Part shown: one piece after another, positions 31,999 through 41,860 of the stretch
Position numbering within the stretch: the first letter of the stretch is position 1
Layout of the letters: each line of letters starts with the position of its first letter
Assembly: GCA_037367355.1 (NCBI GenBank)
Contig: CM074698.1
Coordinates: forward strand, 1,426,001 to 1,490,000
Direction of reading: 5' to 3'
DNA: 64,000 nt
Source: Neoscytalidium dimidiatum
Taxonomy: Eukaryota > Ascomycota > Dothideomycetes > Botryosphaeriales > Botryosphaeriaceae
Program-made: the position numbers and the translations under genes
Notes under the pieces: model-generated
Told to the model about the DNA's origin: nothing
What the model saw: only the letters and a program-made list of their open reading frames with translations
Databases searched by the model: none

Positions 31999-34036
31999 AT
32001 GGAACAATTCAGCGACTCATTTCGTCAATCTTCTGAGTTTCCTGCAAATCTGGTCAACCCCGGATCATACTCCCACTCCCTACTATACGCATACTCTCTG
32101 CGTTTTAGTGACCATAAGCATCGCTTATGCGCAAAGATAGCAAAGCCGCTCTAGAGTTCTGAGAGTACGATGACCAAAGGGCGGGCTAAGTCTTTTGTGA
32201 CCGCACGGTTCGTTGATGGAAGCTGGAACCTCTTGATGTCATTTTAGTACTAAATACAAATCCCAGGCTTTCACTATCTACACTTCAGGGATCAACGAGA
32301 ACTTGAGGGCATTTTTAGTAACCCGAATGAGTACGGATGTCAAAACTTCAACAAAGAGCCAAGATCAAGATTTGTGTACGTTCAATTCTTAGCGACATCA
32401 CTCAAAGATATCTCCTGACTCTTCAGATTCGTATCTGCACCAAACTCTCGGAAAAGATCAAGTGTGATACGCCTAATGTTGTCGACGCATTTTACGTACT
32501 ATCAAGTCATGCCAGCATTCCTAGACTTCGTCTTCACTTTCGCGAGACGAAAATCAGCGCAGGAGTTCTATTTCGGAGGAATTAGACACGAGATCCGTCT
32601 TGCCGATGCTCTCAAGGGCCCAAGCATGCCGCAAGTGCGCCGCTCTGGGCGCGACAATCGGCTTTGTTTCAATCTGCAGTCCGTGGGGCCCTCGAAACGG
32701 CAGCAAGCCTGGCCTTGGCCCTCTCGACGAACCGCAATATATCATTTCTTCGACGTCACATCTGGTCGTGCAACATGGCTTGTTATCAAAGGTGATAAGT
32801 TGATGCAGAACCGAATTAAAGACGCTACCGACCCTTTCGGAAAATCACCAACTACCCTTTTTGAGAGTCCAATGCACGCGCTTTTACATCTTTGCTATTC
32901 ACCCGCCTGATCCTTATCGATTGGTGTGGTGAGGATTGGCGATGGTATATCGACTTTCTCGAGGAAGAAGCTCAAACAGAGCAACCGGGAGGACGTTATC
33001 TGTGGACATTGATAAGTCGACATCGTCCTTCCACCCTGTTGGGACGCTCAATATGCCACATAAATAAGACCTCTGCCACAAATTTATGAGTAAGCCGATG
33101 CCGGACAAGGCCTGTCCAATGTTTTTTTTTTCTTTTTTCCTTTCCAGTCGGCTTCCGCTATTGCAGAGGAGCCCCCCAATCAATGGCTATGAGAGTACCA
33201 CGGACATCTCCGAAGGGATTCGGTGGCTGCTCCAACATCTTTCCACGAGAAAAAGGAATAAATGATATTCCTCCACTGCAGGCAATGCAGGGTGTTACAA
33301 CAAGGCAAGAACTCTCCTTTAGCGACCTTCAAAGAGTTCAGTTTCTCGAAGTGAAGACCGAAGAGACCATTTTGATGATTGGTCTCAACATTAGCGCCCT
33401 CATTGACTTGAAAGGGTTATATCAATCAATGGCGACCTGGAATGAGTTCCCAGAAGTGCTGAAAATAGGGTGTAGAGGTAATATTGAACAGTTCTGCAGT
33501 CGTATATCAGTTGTGGATAACGACCTGAAATTGCAAAAATCTAGAGTACGATCGTTATTGAGAATGCTTGCTGATAGCAGGAGCCTTCTATTCGCTACTA
33601 TTATGGAAAGCATAACGAGAGATATGGATAGCATTGCAGTGAAGACAAAACAAGAAACAGTCCTTATGAGAATCATTACCTTTGTCATTCTATTCTTCTT
33701 ATCTAGTACTTTTATCTCGGTAAGTTACATAATATGTATTACGTTTAATCTCTAACAGAGTTTAAGACCCTTATGAGCACCGATATCTTTCGCTGGCAAT
33801 CGGAAAGTGATGGCTCGCCCAAAAAGATTGTGTCCACAAATGCACTAAATTTTTTCATGGCAATAACCATTCCACTGATGCTGGTGACCTTTAAATGTTG
33901 GTATGGCGTCTACTGGTGGATCAGTAGACGAGAGTTCCTGTCTACTGGAGTGAATAAAGGAAAGCCTCCCGAACTTAGGGATCTAATAAAGTGGCTATGC
34001 TACTCTTGTATATGCTCTGAGTGTTCAGAGAACTAG
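31999..34036 (+). pseudogene. Decayed CorA-like membrane protein gene (fungal accessory family)
   Basis: Segments of one protein family lie in order but in changing frames. The start is MEQFSDSFRQSSEFPANLV (31999, ending in TAG at 32150-32152). A second exon from 32267 reads FHYLHFRDQRELEG and ends at a GTACGT donor (32376). Its 51-nt intron joins to VSAPNSRKRSS, then YYQVMPAFLDFVFTF and TAIYHFFDVTSGRATW. A +1 frame change between about 32870 and 32910 leads to DWCGEDWRWYIDFLEEE. All frames stop near 33087. LSFSDLQRVQFLE follows, then AVKTKQETVLMRIITFVILF, a 47-nt GTAAGT intron (33720-33766), and a second transmembrane-like segment AITIPLMLVTFKCWYGVYW. The C-terminal part resembles the CorA-like transporter domain of expanded Pezizomycotina families. 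Introns are still intact while the frame is broken at three or more places, so decay seems recent. Confidence 0.75.
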
Positions 34037-35349
34037 GATCAGACCTTTTTTTTTTTTTTTCTTTGGTAATTGGTACCACGGGAAGGCCTTTTCAAGCGAT
34101 GCCCATGCAGAGAAGATCCTTGTTGTCAGTCATGGTTTGTCGATCAATACCTCAACTGACCTGATCGGGACTCTTCTCCTTAATGCAGGGTATTCAGCAA
34201 AGCAAAGCATTTTGTCTTCCTTCTTATTAAGCCATCTAAATCTAAGATAGCTCAGATGCAGGTATTGCCGCCACTTGAGTTCTCCTCTTTTACATTCAGT
34301 GGCGGTCAAGCTCCACTTTGGCATGAACGATCAAGAGCTCGGCAAGGTCCTTGAGACCCGAGCATTACCGTTTCGCCGTATTATTCGCCCTGGTATTTTT
34401 ACCCCTGATCTCACTAAAGTTGGCTTATGTTTCTCTGTTCCAAGACACTCCCTTGATACATCTGTGCCACGAGCAATAATCGTCTTGCATCTCGACGTGC
34501 TATATAAAGAAAAATTTCGGGGCTTATTTTGTTTTCATTCCTGGTAAGTTCTTCAGTGTTGCGCGCAAGCAAGCCTCCACTACTGATCTGGACCTGAGCG
34601 AGTACGAAAACCGAGCAGTTGACAATATCGGTAGTGCAATTTAGATTATGTAAATTCAAAGGTCGTATTCGATCTGTTGGATCACGTGAAAAATCAATAA
34701 TTGTCCGTAAAACTGTCCTGCACATGTGTTTAACTTACAGGATGTTTCCTCTGCCGTATCTCCAAAGAGTGGACGAGAGTGAGTCATGCCATTGCATCAG
34801 CTTCCCCACAAGTCCGAGTTTCCATGCTTAACCATTCGGTCACTCCCGCTCGGTTCAGCGAAACTAAGAATGCTTAGCACCCCGCTGTTACATAATTGGC
34901 TTAGGCGTCGACCTGACATCAGCCTCATCTCCCAGAAGCAAAATGCGAAACTCAATCGCAGACGAGGCGGAGCTCCATCAGCTCATAGCGGCCTGGAGTG
35001 ATTGGCGCTCCTCCGCTGCGTCCTGCATGCGACGTCTTGGCAACCAAACACCCTTCATCGGATGCGGCTCTCGTTGGCCTCTAGCCTGCACCCATGCAGG
35101 CCTTTGCCTGGTGCGCTGATAAACCGCACGGGGCTGGCACCCTCTCATGGCGCCAGTTCCTCTGCGTCAACCGCTCGAGAAACGCTGGTCCCTGTAATTT
35201 CGGTTCCGCTTTGTCTATCTTGCAGACGCATACATACATCCTGATGTAGTCTGCTCGTTTCTCTCGCCAGTCCTGGTATCCGATCTCTGCCTTGCTGCCT
35301 TGTGCCCTCCACGGTGTCGCAGTCGTCATCTCAGCCTCATTAAAATCCA
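34037..35349. other. Gap between two decayed genes
   Basis: About 1.3 kb, AT-rich at the left with a T14 tract near 34046-34060. Short frames such as 34275-34547 are unrecognised and lack a clear start or splice context. Confidence 0.5.
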
Positions 35350-36242
35350 GCCATACAGGAGTTCCTGACTTGGTTCAGCAGTGCCAAGTGCAAGGGAGAA
35401 ATCAGCTCATCAGCGCCTCGTGATGGTGTGGAGGACCGTTTCATACCTTTTGAGAAAGTCGCTGGGTTGTTGAAGAATGGAAACCGGTACTGGAATATAC
35501 TACACGCGCTATGGCCCGACGGAAACCTCCCAGTGCACCAAGAAAATGTGGCTCAAGAATACGCGAAGGTTTTCTGCATTTCTCTTGCCATCGGGAAAGG
35601 CCAATATATCGCAAACTTTGCTCGACAAGAAGACTTGTCCGACGGCAAGCTTCCCCAGAATGCCAGTCAAACGAAGACTTCTTTGACGATTTCTTCCGCG
35701 TTCAGTGGCTTTTCTGCGCCTCGGTTTTAAAGATTAACATGGAACGAATCTTTGGGCCCAGTCACATTCTGCCGAACATCCACGAGCAGCCACTTGGCAC
35801 AGGCGAAAGTCTTCAAACGTACCAGATAATTGTTCACGCAGCGGACAACCGATTAGATCCTACAGCTGAGGATGAAAGGGTGAGTGTATCGTTTTGCCTC
35901 TAGTTACTCTGGTTGACGGAAATCTTCTGTCAGGCACAAAACCACCAACATGCGAACAACTTCGCGCTCAAGACCTTTCGTGCCAGAGATGCAGCGGAGT
36001 ACTATAGAAACGAAACCAGGGGAAACAAATTGGTCACAGCAACTCATCCTGCTGGGATCCTGGACTACTACGGATGCTTCGAGCATGACGGCAGTTACAA
36101 CTTGCTTTTGGAATTCGGCTGCTTTGCGTCTCTCTTATCATGGCTGACTGGTTTTGCTAAAGGCAAAAAGTATCTTATATCTCGCGATCAAGCTTCTCTT
36201 GTTCATTCTGCTTCTCCTATTCTAAGATATCCTTTGAGATAG
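35350..36242 (+). pseudogene. Truncated, frameshifted protein kinase gene
   Basis: The N-terminal regulatory region of a fungal Ser/Thr kinase family is readable: DRFIPFEKVAGLLKNGN, YAKVFCISLAIGKGQYI, and, after a 1-nt frame change near 35670, NEDFFDDFFRVQWLFCASVL. Kinase subdomains follow: glycine loop PLGTGES, a 54-nt GTGAGT...CAG intron (35880-35933), FALKTF with the ATP-binding Lys, RDAAEYYRNE with the helix C Glu, and GSYNLLLEFG at the hinge. The frame then departs from kinase sequence and stops at 36242. No HRD or DFG motif is present downstream, so no active kinase can be made. No clear start codon was found. Confidence 0.7.
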
Positions 36243-37098
36243 CCACAATTTTAGCCTGAGAGACTAGGATTCTTGAGTCATCAAATATCAGCCTTCATGT
36301 CACTAGGGAGGGTTTTTAGAGCCCAGGATGAAGCGTTTTGCATTGAAAGTGGTGCGAAGGCAAAGAGATACCTATATTTGTTTCTACCATCGACGCATGC
36401 CACTCTTCGGGGTTGTTTTCGGGAAGGAATCAGATTTCTTCGCAATCGCTTTCATGCCTCAAGGGTCTAGTTTGAATTACAACAAGCTGCCCGTCCTCTC
36501 TTTCGAGACCACAGTGAAAGTATAATTTGGTTAATGGTTCGAAGCATTTGCATGCTAGTATGCCGCCGCTCGGACTAACGTGAGGCATGATCAGCCTGGA
36601 AGCAAACGCTCATAAGGTGGTAAATGCAACCCTAAGCACGGCGTGGTCTGGCCTTTCTACTCCTCAAACGTGATCGCTTCGACCTTGAGTCTCACGAGCT
36701 ATCATCGATCATTTTTCTGTTGGCGCATCGCGCAGCGGCTGTAGACACTTGCCTGTTGCCGGCAAGAAAGCAAGCGGCACAGATGACTGCCCAGAAGCCT
36801 CGGAATTAGAAAGTGGTGGACGACACATGGTCCCGCCCGAAAGATTGCTGAAGAAGACATCGTGAACGAGGACCGAAAACCCCACTCCCACTCTCCAGGT
36901 TTTGTGGCTTGTGCGTTGGTGTGGCTCGGGCCACGCTTGGGGCTGCGGCGCTAGCGATTCCAGAAGCGTGGCCTTAATCCCGCGCCGCGACCTTCAGAAA
37001 CGCTGCGCAACTACTCACCACCGCTCCCTCTATTCCCCAACTTTCAGCTTTCGAGATACCCCGGGTCCTTTAGCCTAATTCGCTTCACACCTAGCACA
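36243..37098. other. Right flank of the accessory island and Sec61 beta promoter
   Basis: About 860 bp. An unrecognised open stretch lies at 36328-36525 directly after the kinase relic; I cannot assign it. The last 150 bp before 37099 are pyrimidine-rich and likely promoter/5' UTR. Confidence 0.5.
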
Positions 37099-37955
37099 AT
37101 GGTACGTCTGTCTTGCAAGCTCTACTGGCCCTGCCAACGTTGGCTTCACACTGTCTGCGCAACGTCTAAAGACGGGGGATGATCAACTGCACAGCGAGCT
37201 CGTCTGAGCATCACGCCCGTTGTTCGATCCGTACCGCACCACGAGCGTCGCTTAGACTGTCGCCCTCAATTGCTTTTACCTCAGCTCTTTGATCTTTCAT
37301 CTGCGTATCGATAAGATATTCTTACGCATCAACTACGGCGTCGCTTCCGTCCGCACACCATCCTGACCTTCTCCCTTCTCTAGTCCTCTCCGCGCTCCAG
37401 CTCCCCCGTCAACTCGCCTCCCGCGACTGGCTCCACCACCGCTCGTCCCTCGTCCCCGAAACCCCCGGGTGGCCCTGCCGTGGCCATTAGGAGGAAGGCT
37501 GCCGCCGACCGCGCGGATAAAGCTGCCAATGCTCGTCCCAGCAGCACTCGCGCCGCTGGCGCTGGCGGTAGCAGCAGCACTATGTTGAGTACGTACGACC
37601 TAGGATCTATAGTCTATTGATTTTGGAGCAATGTATTGGTCGGGTTCGGAAACAACAAGGATGGCGCGATTGCGGCCAAGATCTCAGAAACTAGTCGTGG
37701 ACGAGGAGAGCGGATTGGGCAATCTAGACTTCGAGGGATGCCGTCATATGCTAACAGATGATGAAAGGGCTTTACACCGACGAATCCCCCGGCCTCAAGG
37801 TCGATCCTGTCGTCGTTCTCGTCCTCTCCGTTGGTTTCATCATTTCCGTCGTTGCCCTTCACGGTGAGTCGTCGTTCCCAGAGACATGTCTCGAAATGGA
37901 TCCTAACGTTCTCGCCGCAGTCATCGCCAAGATCACCAAGAAGTTCTCCGCATAA
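37099..37955 (+). CDS. SBH1: Sec61 beta subunit of the ER translocon
   Basis: Four exons: 37099-37101 (only the ATG), 37384-37588, 37768-37863 and 37921-37955 (339 nt, 112 residues). The N-terminal 65 residues are Ser/Pro/Ala-rich and cytosolic. The conserved core is TMLRLYTDESPGLKVDPVV followed by a single tail anchor VLVLSVGFIISVVALHVIA. The family is the small tail-anchored subunit of the Sec61 protein-conducting channel. The ATG-only first exon with a GTACGT donor directly after it, followed by a 282-nt intron, explains why no long frame has its own start here. All three junctions keep frame and give the expected family length. Confidence 0.93.
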
Positions 37956-39627
37956 TCAATCAAATGGTACCATATGTTCCGGATTGACCTGGATCCTCAT
38001 TTCACCCGCGGTCTGCTCTATCGAGGACAGAGGACATACCTTTTGCGGATGAAATAATACTTGAGGATGTAGTGAGGGAGCCAGATGACTACGTCAGCTA
38101 AAAAGTTGGTGGCGGCTCTAAGTTTAAAACCGCATGAACTTCATGTTCGAGAGTAGTGGCTACAGTTGTGATGTATCATATCATAGGGTTTCTGGGAATG
38201 GGAATATTAAAGTTCCTTAACGGCGCACTCACATACATTCCCACAGTGATTTTTTTTTTTACCCGTGAAGACAGTCCTCGATTTTTGCGTCAAGGGTCTT
38301 GAAGACTTATGCAGGATTCAATCACTCCCTGTGGCACCTTTCACCATCTTCATAGTGCTGTCTTCAGATTTGATGCCTCAGTCTTTATTTAGGCATTGCT
38401 AATTACGCTATAAGGATTGTCCTAACAAAAGACGTGACGCTTTTCCTTGATTGTTGCTCGTAAAGCTAGTCATAAACTCCAAGGTGGGGGAGAGAATTGG
38501 ACGATAAAAATGTATCAAACGATTCACTCCACCTATCTCATATCAAAAGTCCGTCATTTTCGCCCAAACAGAGCTTCAGCGCAAAAGCGTATCATGAACG
38601 GTTTCGTTATCGCATATCAAGAAATGTTGAAGGAACCCTCCCACTACACTGTCTATCCGCGAGAATGACTATACGGAAAATTATACAAGATGCAGAGAAG
38701 AAAAAGTGATACGAAAGATCACTACCTGGTCGGGGGTTACCTCACCATTGCGAGGAATGCTGCTTCGATCTGCATCTGCGTGTTTGTTCACTTACGGCCT
38801 TCTCTTGCGACCTCAACTTGTCCATCCAGTCTTGTCCCCCACGAGGCACCCGTTCGCCCACATGTCTCACTCAGATACCCACCTCGCCAAACCACACGTA
38901 GCAAGGCCCGCCCCCCCAACACCACACATCGACCCCACAGTCGACCCGGAAGTCAGCGTTCTTCATTGCTTTTTCTCACCTCTTATTTTCTTGCAATTAC
39001 TCAATCCACTGCTCCGCACGTCCGAGGAATTCACGTAAAGAAAGGAGAGGCGGCAGCAAAGTGATCACCACATTCCCACGGTGGCAAACGGAAAGAAATT
39101 TAGAATGGGGAAGTAGAGACGGAAGAAAACCTCAAGAGCGCCGGCCCCACCCATCAGGCTGCCGGAACACAACCAATAGAAGGCCCAGTACATCTAAAAC
39201 ATTTACTTTCCTTTCCTTTTTTTTTTTTTTTTGGGCGGTTTGGTGCCCATCGGGCTCCAAGTCCATGATCGCTTCTTTTATGCCTGCTTCGAACTTATTT
39301 TTTTTTTAATCTTTCAAGTCCTTCTTCTCCCCCACACTTAGTACAAGAGACATCTGTGTGTGTATCCGGGCCAGAAATATACAAAATAAAAGCCCCAAAC
39401 CGGCTGGTTGAAGCTCTGCCGGGCGCCTGCATGTTATTAATGCAGCCTGCCTTGGAAACCCAAACCTCGCTGCTCCCTTATCTTCCTCCTTACATTAAAC
39501 AGTCCCTCAATATATGGCGCAGCTTCCCTCCTTCCTCGCGTAATAATCAAAAGCATGTAACCACCCATATGTCTTTACCTTTCCGTATATGAACAAAATT
39601 CCTCTCGGGAAAAACTCCCGGCTGACT
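37956..39627. other. Intergenic region with homopolymers
   Basis: 1.67 kb between the convergent Sec61 beta gene and the 39.6-41.5 kb gene. T-rich tracts near 38251-38260, 39217-39232 and 39299-39308. No supported gene. Confidence 0.55.
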
Positions 39628-41520
39628 TTAAAGGTCCAACTCACCGGCGAATTCGTCTTCGTCCTGTTCCCTGTCCCGCCTGTACTTCTGTTCTCGCTGC
39701 CTAGCTAGCCTCTCCGCCTCGCCATCATTATCCTCGCCGTCATCATACTCGTCTTCCTCTTTCAGTGGCTCTTGCGGCAGATTTTGGATGGATTTTCCAC
39801 TCGTTTTCCTGCTGCTGTTATCCTTATTTTGAGCCTCCGCCTTTGATTTCTCCTGCATGCGTCGAGCAAAATTGAGCGCCATGTACGATTCCCCAAGACT
39901 GGTACCGCGGAGAGCACTGCCATAGCTGTGCTCAGGGCTCTCGCTGCTGAAACCTCCGACTGGTAGCGGCACGTTTACGGCACTGAGGGATGCCTCATCT
40001 GGACGCAGGTGGCTGGGTGGCGGGCGAGCGCGGGTCGGGTAGAAGATGCCAGTGTTGTTGGCATCAACAAAGCTGCTTGAGAGAAGGGAGGCTGACTGGG
40101 TCTTCGGAGAGGGCTGGTACGAGTTGATGCTGCGAGCTGAAGACGTGCCAATTTCGGGCGCAGTAGAAGAAAGTGCTGTTGTTGTGGTGGCTCGAGCAGG
40201 TGTATACGCAGGTAAACCCGTGGTAGCCGAAGCCTTCACCTTCTTCTTCCTTTTTTTCTTGGGCTCTTTTGGAGCCGACTTAGCCTCCTCGGTGAGTGAT
40301 GACCTCCTTCCCAAACTCGCGGTTGGGCGTTGAGGGATTTCTTCTTTGCCAAAGTTGATGGGGCTTGCAGAGTAGCTCGGTCTGGTTTTGGGAGGAGAGG
40401 GCTCTTTCACGGGATTTGCACTGTCGCTGTTACTTTCATTAAAAGTTACTGCAGCTTTTGCCTTTCCCTTCTCTGGAGGCGCTGATGATGGGCTCTGAAC
40501 CTGATCCGGTGTGACTTCTTCATCGACTTGGCGGATATCTTTGTGAGATGCTGCTGATAGCAAATCTTCGGTAGGAATTTCCTCGGTATGCACTTTCTCC
40601 GGTTCAGATTTCCAACGCTCAGCCTCTTCAATTTCCTTCTGGATGTTACGAAGCGTTTCCTCTGACAGTGATGTCTGGGAGGAATGGTTAGTGGAGCTCG
40701 AAGGTCTGTCGTCCGGAGGCGATTGTGTGGGCGTCACAATTCTAGGCCCCAGACTCAAGCGAACGGCTTTACGAGCACTTCCCGGACGGTCCCCGCCGGA
40801 TTGCTTCAGGGAAGAGCGACGAGGAGCAGGACTATGTTTGAGTGAGGGTGGCATGGTGGAGGCGCGCACGAGCTCGGACCGAGGATTTCTCGGGGGTTGG
40901 CCATCTCCTCTGTTCGCGGCAGGGGCAGAGCTGCTCAGTTTCTCCTGATCTTCGAGCAATGGCAGGAAGCCCGGCAGCAATTGGAGTATTTCCGAGTCAC
41001 GTTCACGGACAGTGCTCAGAGTTGGGTGAGCAGCGGCCGACTCGGGCGAATCGGACGGCGTGGGGCCTGAATTCGCGACTTCTTCTGACACAGCCTCAGC
41101 CCTCTTGCGCGCATCCGCCTCGCGCTGCTTTGTGAACCAAGACGCCTCATTGTCATCCTCCATTACCGGGGGCCCAGCCGGGGCATCGTCGCAGACCTCG
41201 GCCATTGCCTGCTCGTGGTCGCGCTCCTGCTGGGCAGCGCGACGTCTCTGGCGGTCCTCGGAGCGCAGGTCATACCGGCGGTGCTTTTCGGCGACGTAGT
41301 CGTTGAATTGCCCCTGTTTTTTTGCAATGTATCGAGCGACTTTGGCGTCGAGCTCCTGGCGCTTCTGCTCAAGGCTCTGCAGCAATGCATCGTCAAACTC
41401 GGGAGGGTCGCGCTGGCTAATCCACGACACATCGGGCAGATGGATGTAACGGTAGGTGTTCCTGGCCGGGTCGTGAAAGTGCTCCTGGGGTGGATGCTCG
41501 GGCGGCAGCGAATGGGCCAT
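39628..41520 (-). CDS. Unrecognised charged, coiled-coil protein
   Basis: Single exon, 630 residues; I do not recognise a named domain. The N-terminal block (1-45) has an ordered-looking motif, FHDPARNTYRYIHLPDVSWI. A Lys/Arg/Glu/Gln-rich region at about 45-150 is likely helical or coiled coil. The middle (about 150-430) is Ser/Pro/Glu-rich and disordered, with a short Lys cluster EPKKKRKKKVK that could be a nuclear localisation signal. A second ordered patch near 540-570 reads SLGESYMALNFARRMQEKSK, and the tail is acidic with an RQREQKYRRDREQDEDEF helix. Codon use resembles neighbouring genes and the frame is clean over 1.9 kb, so I take it as a real gene. It is probably a conserved fungal hypothetical protein. 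Confidence 0.8.
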   Translation of the reverse strand: MAHSLPPEHPPQEHFHDPARNTYRYIHLPDVSWISQRDPPEFDDALLQSLEQKRQELDAKVARYIAKKQGQFNDYVAEKHRRYDLRSEDRQRRRAAQQERDHEQAMAEVCDDAPAGPPVMEDDNEASWFTKQREADARKRAEAVSEEVANSGPTPSDSPESAAAHPTLSTVRERDSEILQLLPGFLPLLEDQEKLSSSAPAANRGDGQPPRNPRSELVRASTMPPSLKHSPAPRRSSLKQSGGDRPGSARKAVRLSLGPRIVTPTQSPPDDRPSSSTNHSSQTSLSEETLRNIQKEIEEAERWKSEPEKVHTEEIPTEDLLSAASHKDIRQVDEEVTPDQVQSPSSAPPEKGKAKAAVTFNESNSDSANPVKEPSPPKTRPSYSASPINFGKEEIPQRPTASLGRRSSLTEEAKSAPKEPKKKRKKKVKASATTGLPAYTPARATTTTALSSTAPEIGTSSARSINSYQPSPKTQSASLLSSSFVDANNTGIFYPTRARPPPSHLRPDEASLSAVNVPLPVGGFSSESPEHSYGSALRGTSLGESYMALNFARRMQEKSKAEAQNKDNSSRKTSGKSIQNLPQEPLKEEDEYDDGEDNDGEAERLARQREQKYRRDREQDEDEFAGELDL

Positions 41521-41825
41521 TGCGGTGGTGTGTTGGGTGGGCGCAGGCTAGATGCCGGGTGACATCAGCGGCCTTTTGCGCCTGGCGATAAGACCGCGTC
41601 CAGCACGGCGGCGGGGAGGGCTCAGCAGGCGTGGGAAGAGACGGCCGGGCTGGGGCGTGGTGCGAAGATCGCGTGGAGGAAGCGTGAAGATCTCGAGGGG
41701 CAGGCAGGCTGGGTGATGTTCCGTTGTGGGTGCGCGCACGAGGCGGTCAAGGGCGGCCGGCCGGGCCAGCTCTGGTCAGACGTCTGCGAGCGAGGTTACG
41801 GCTGGCGGGCGCAGTAGCGGAGCAG

Positions 41826-41860
<35 letters not shown>

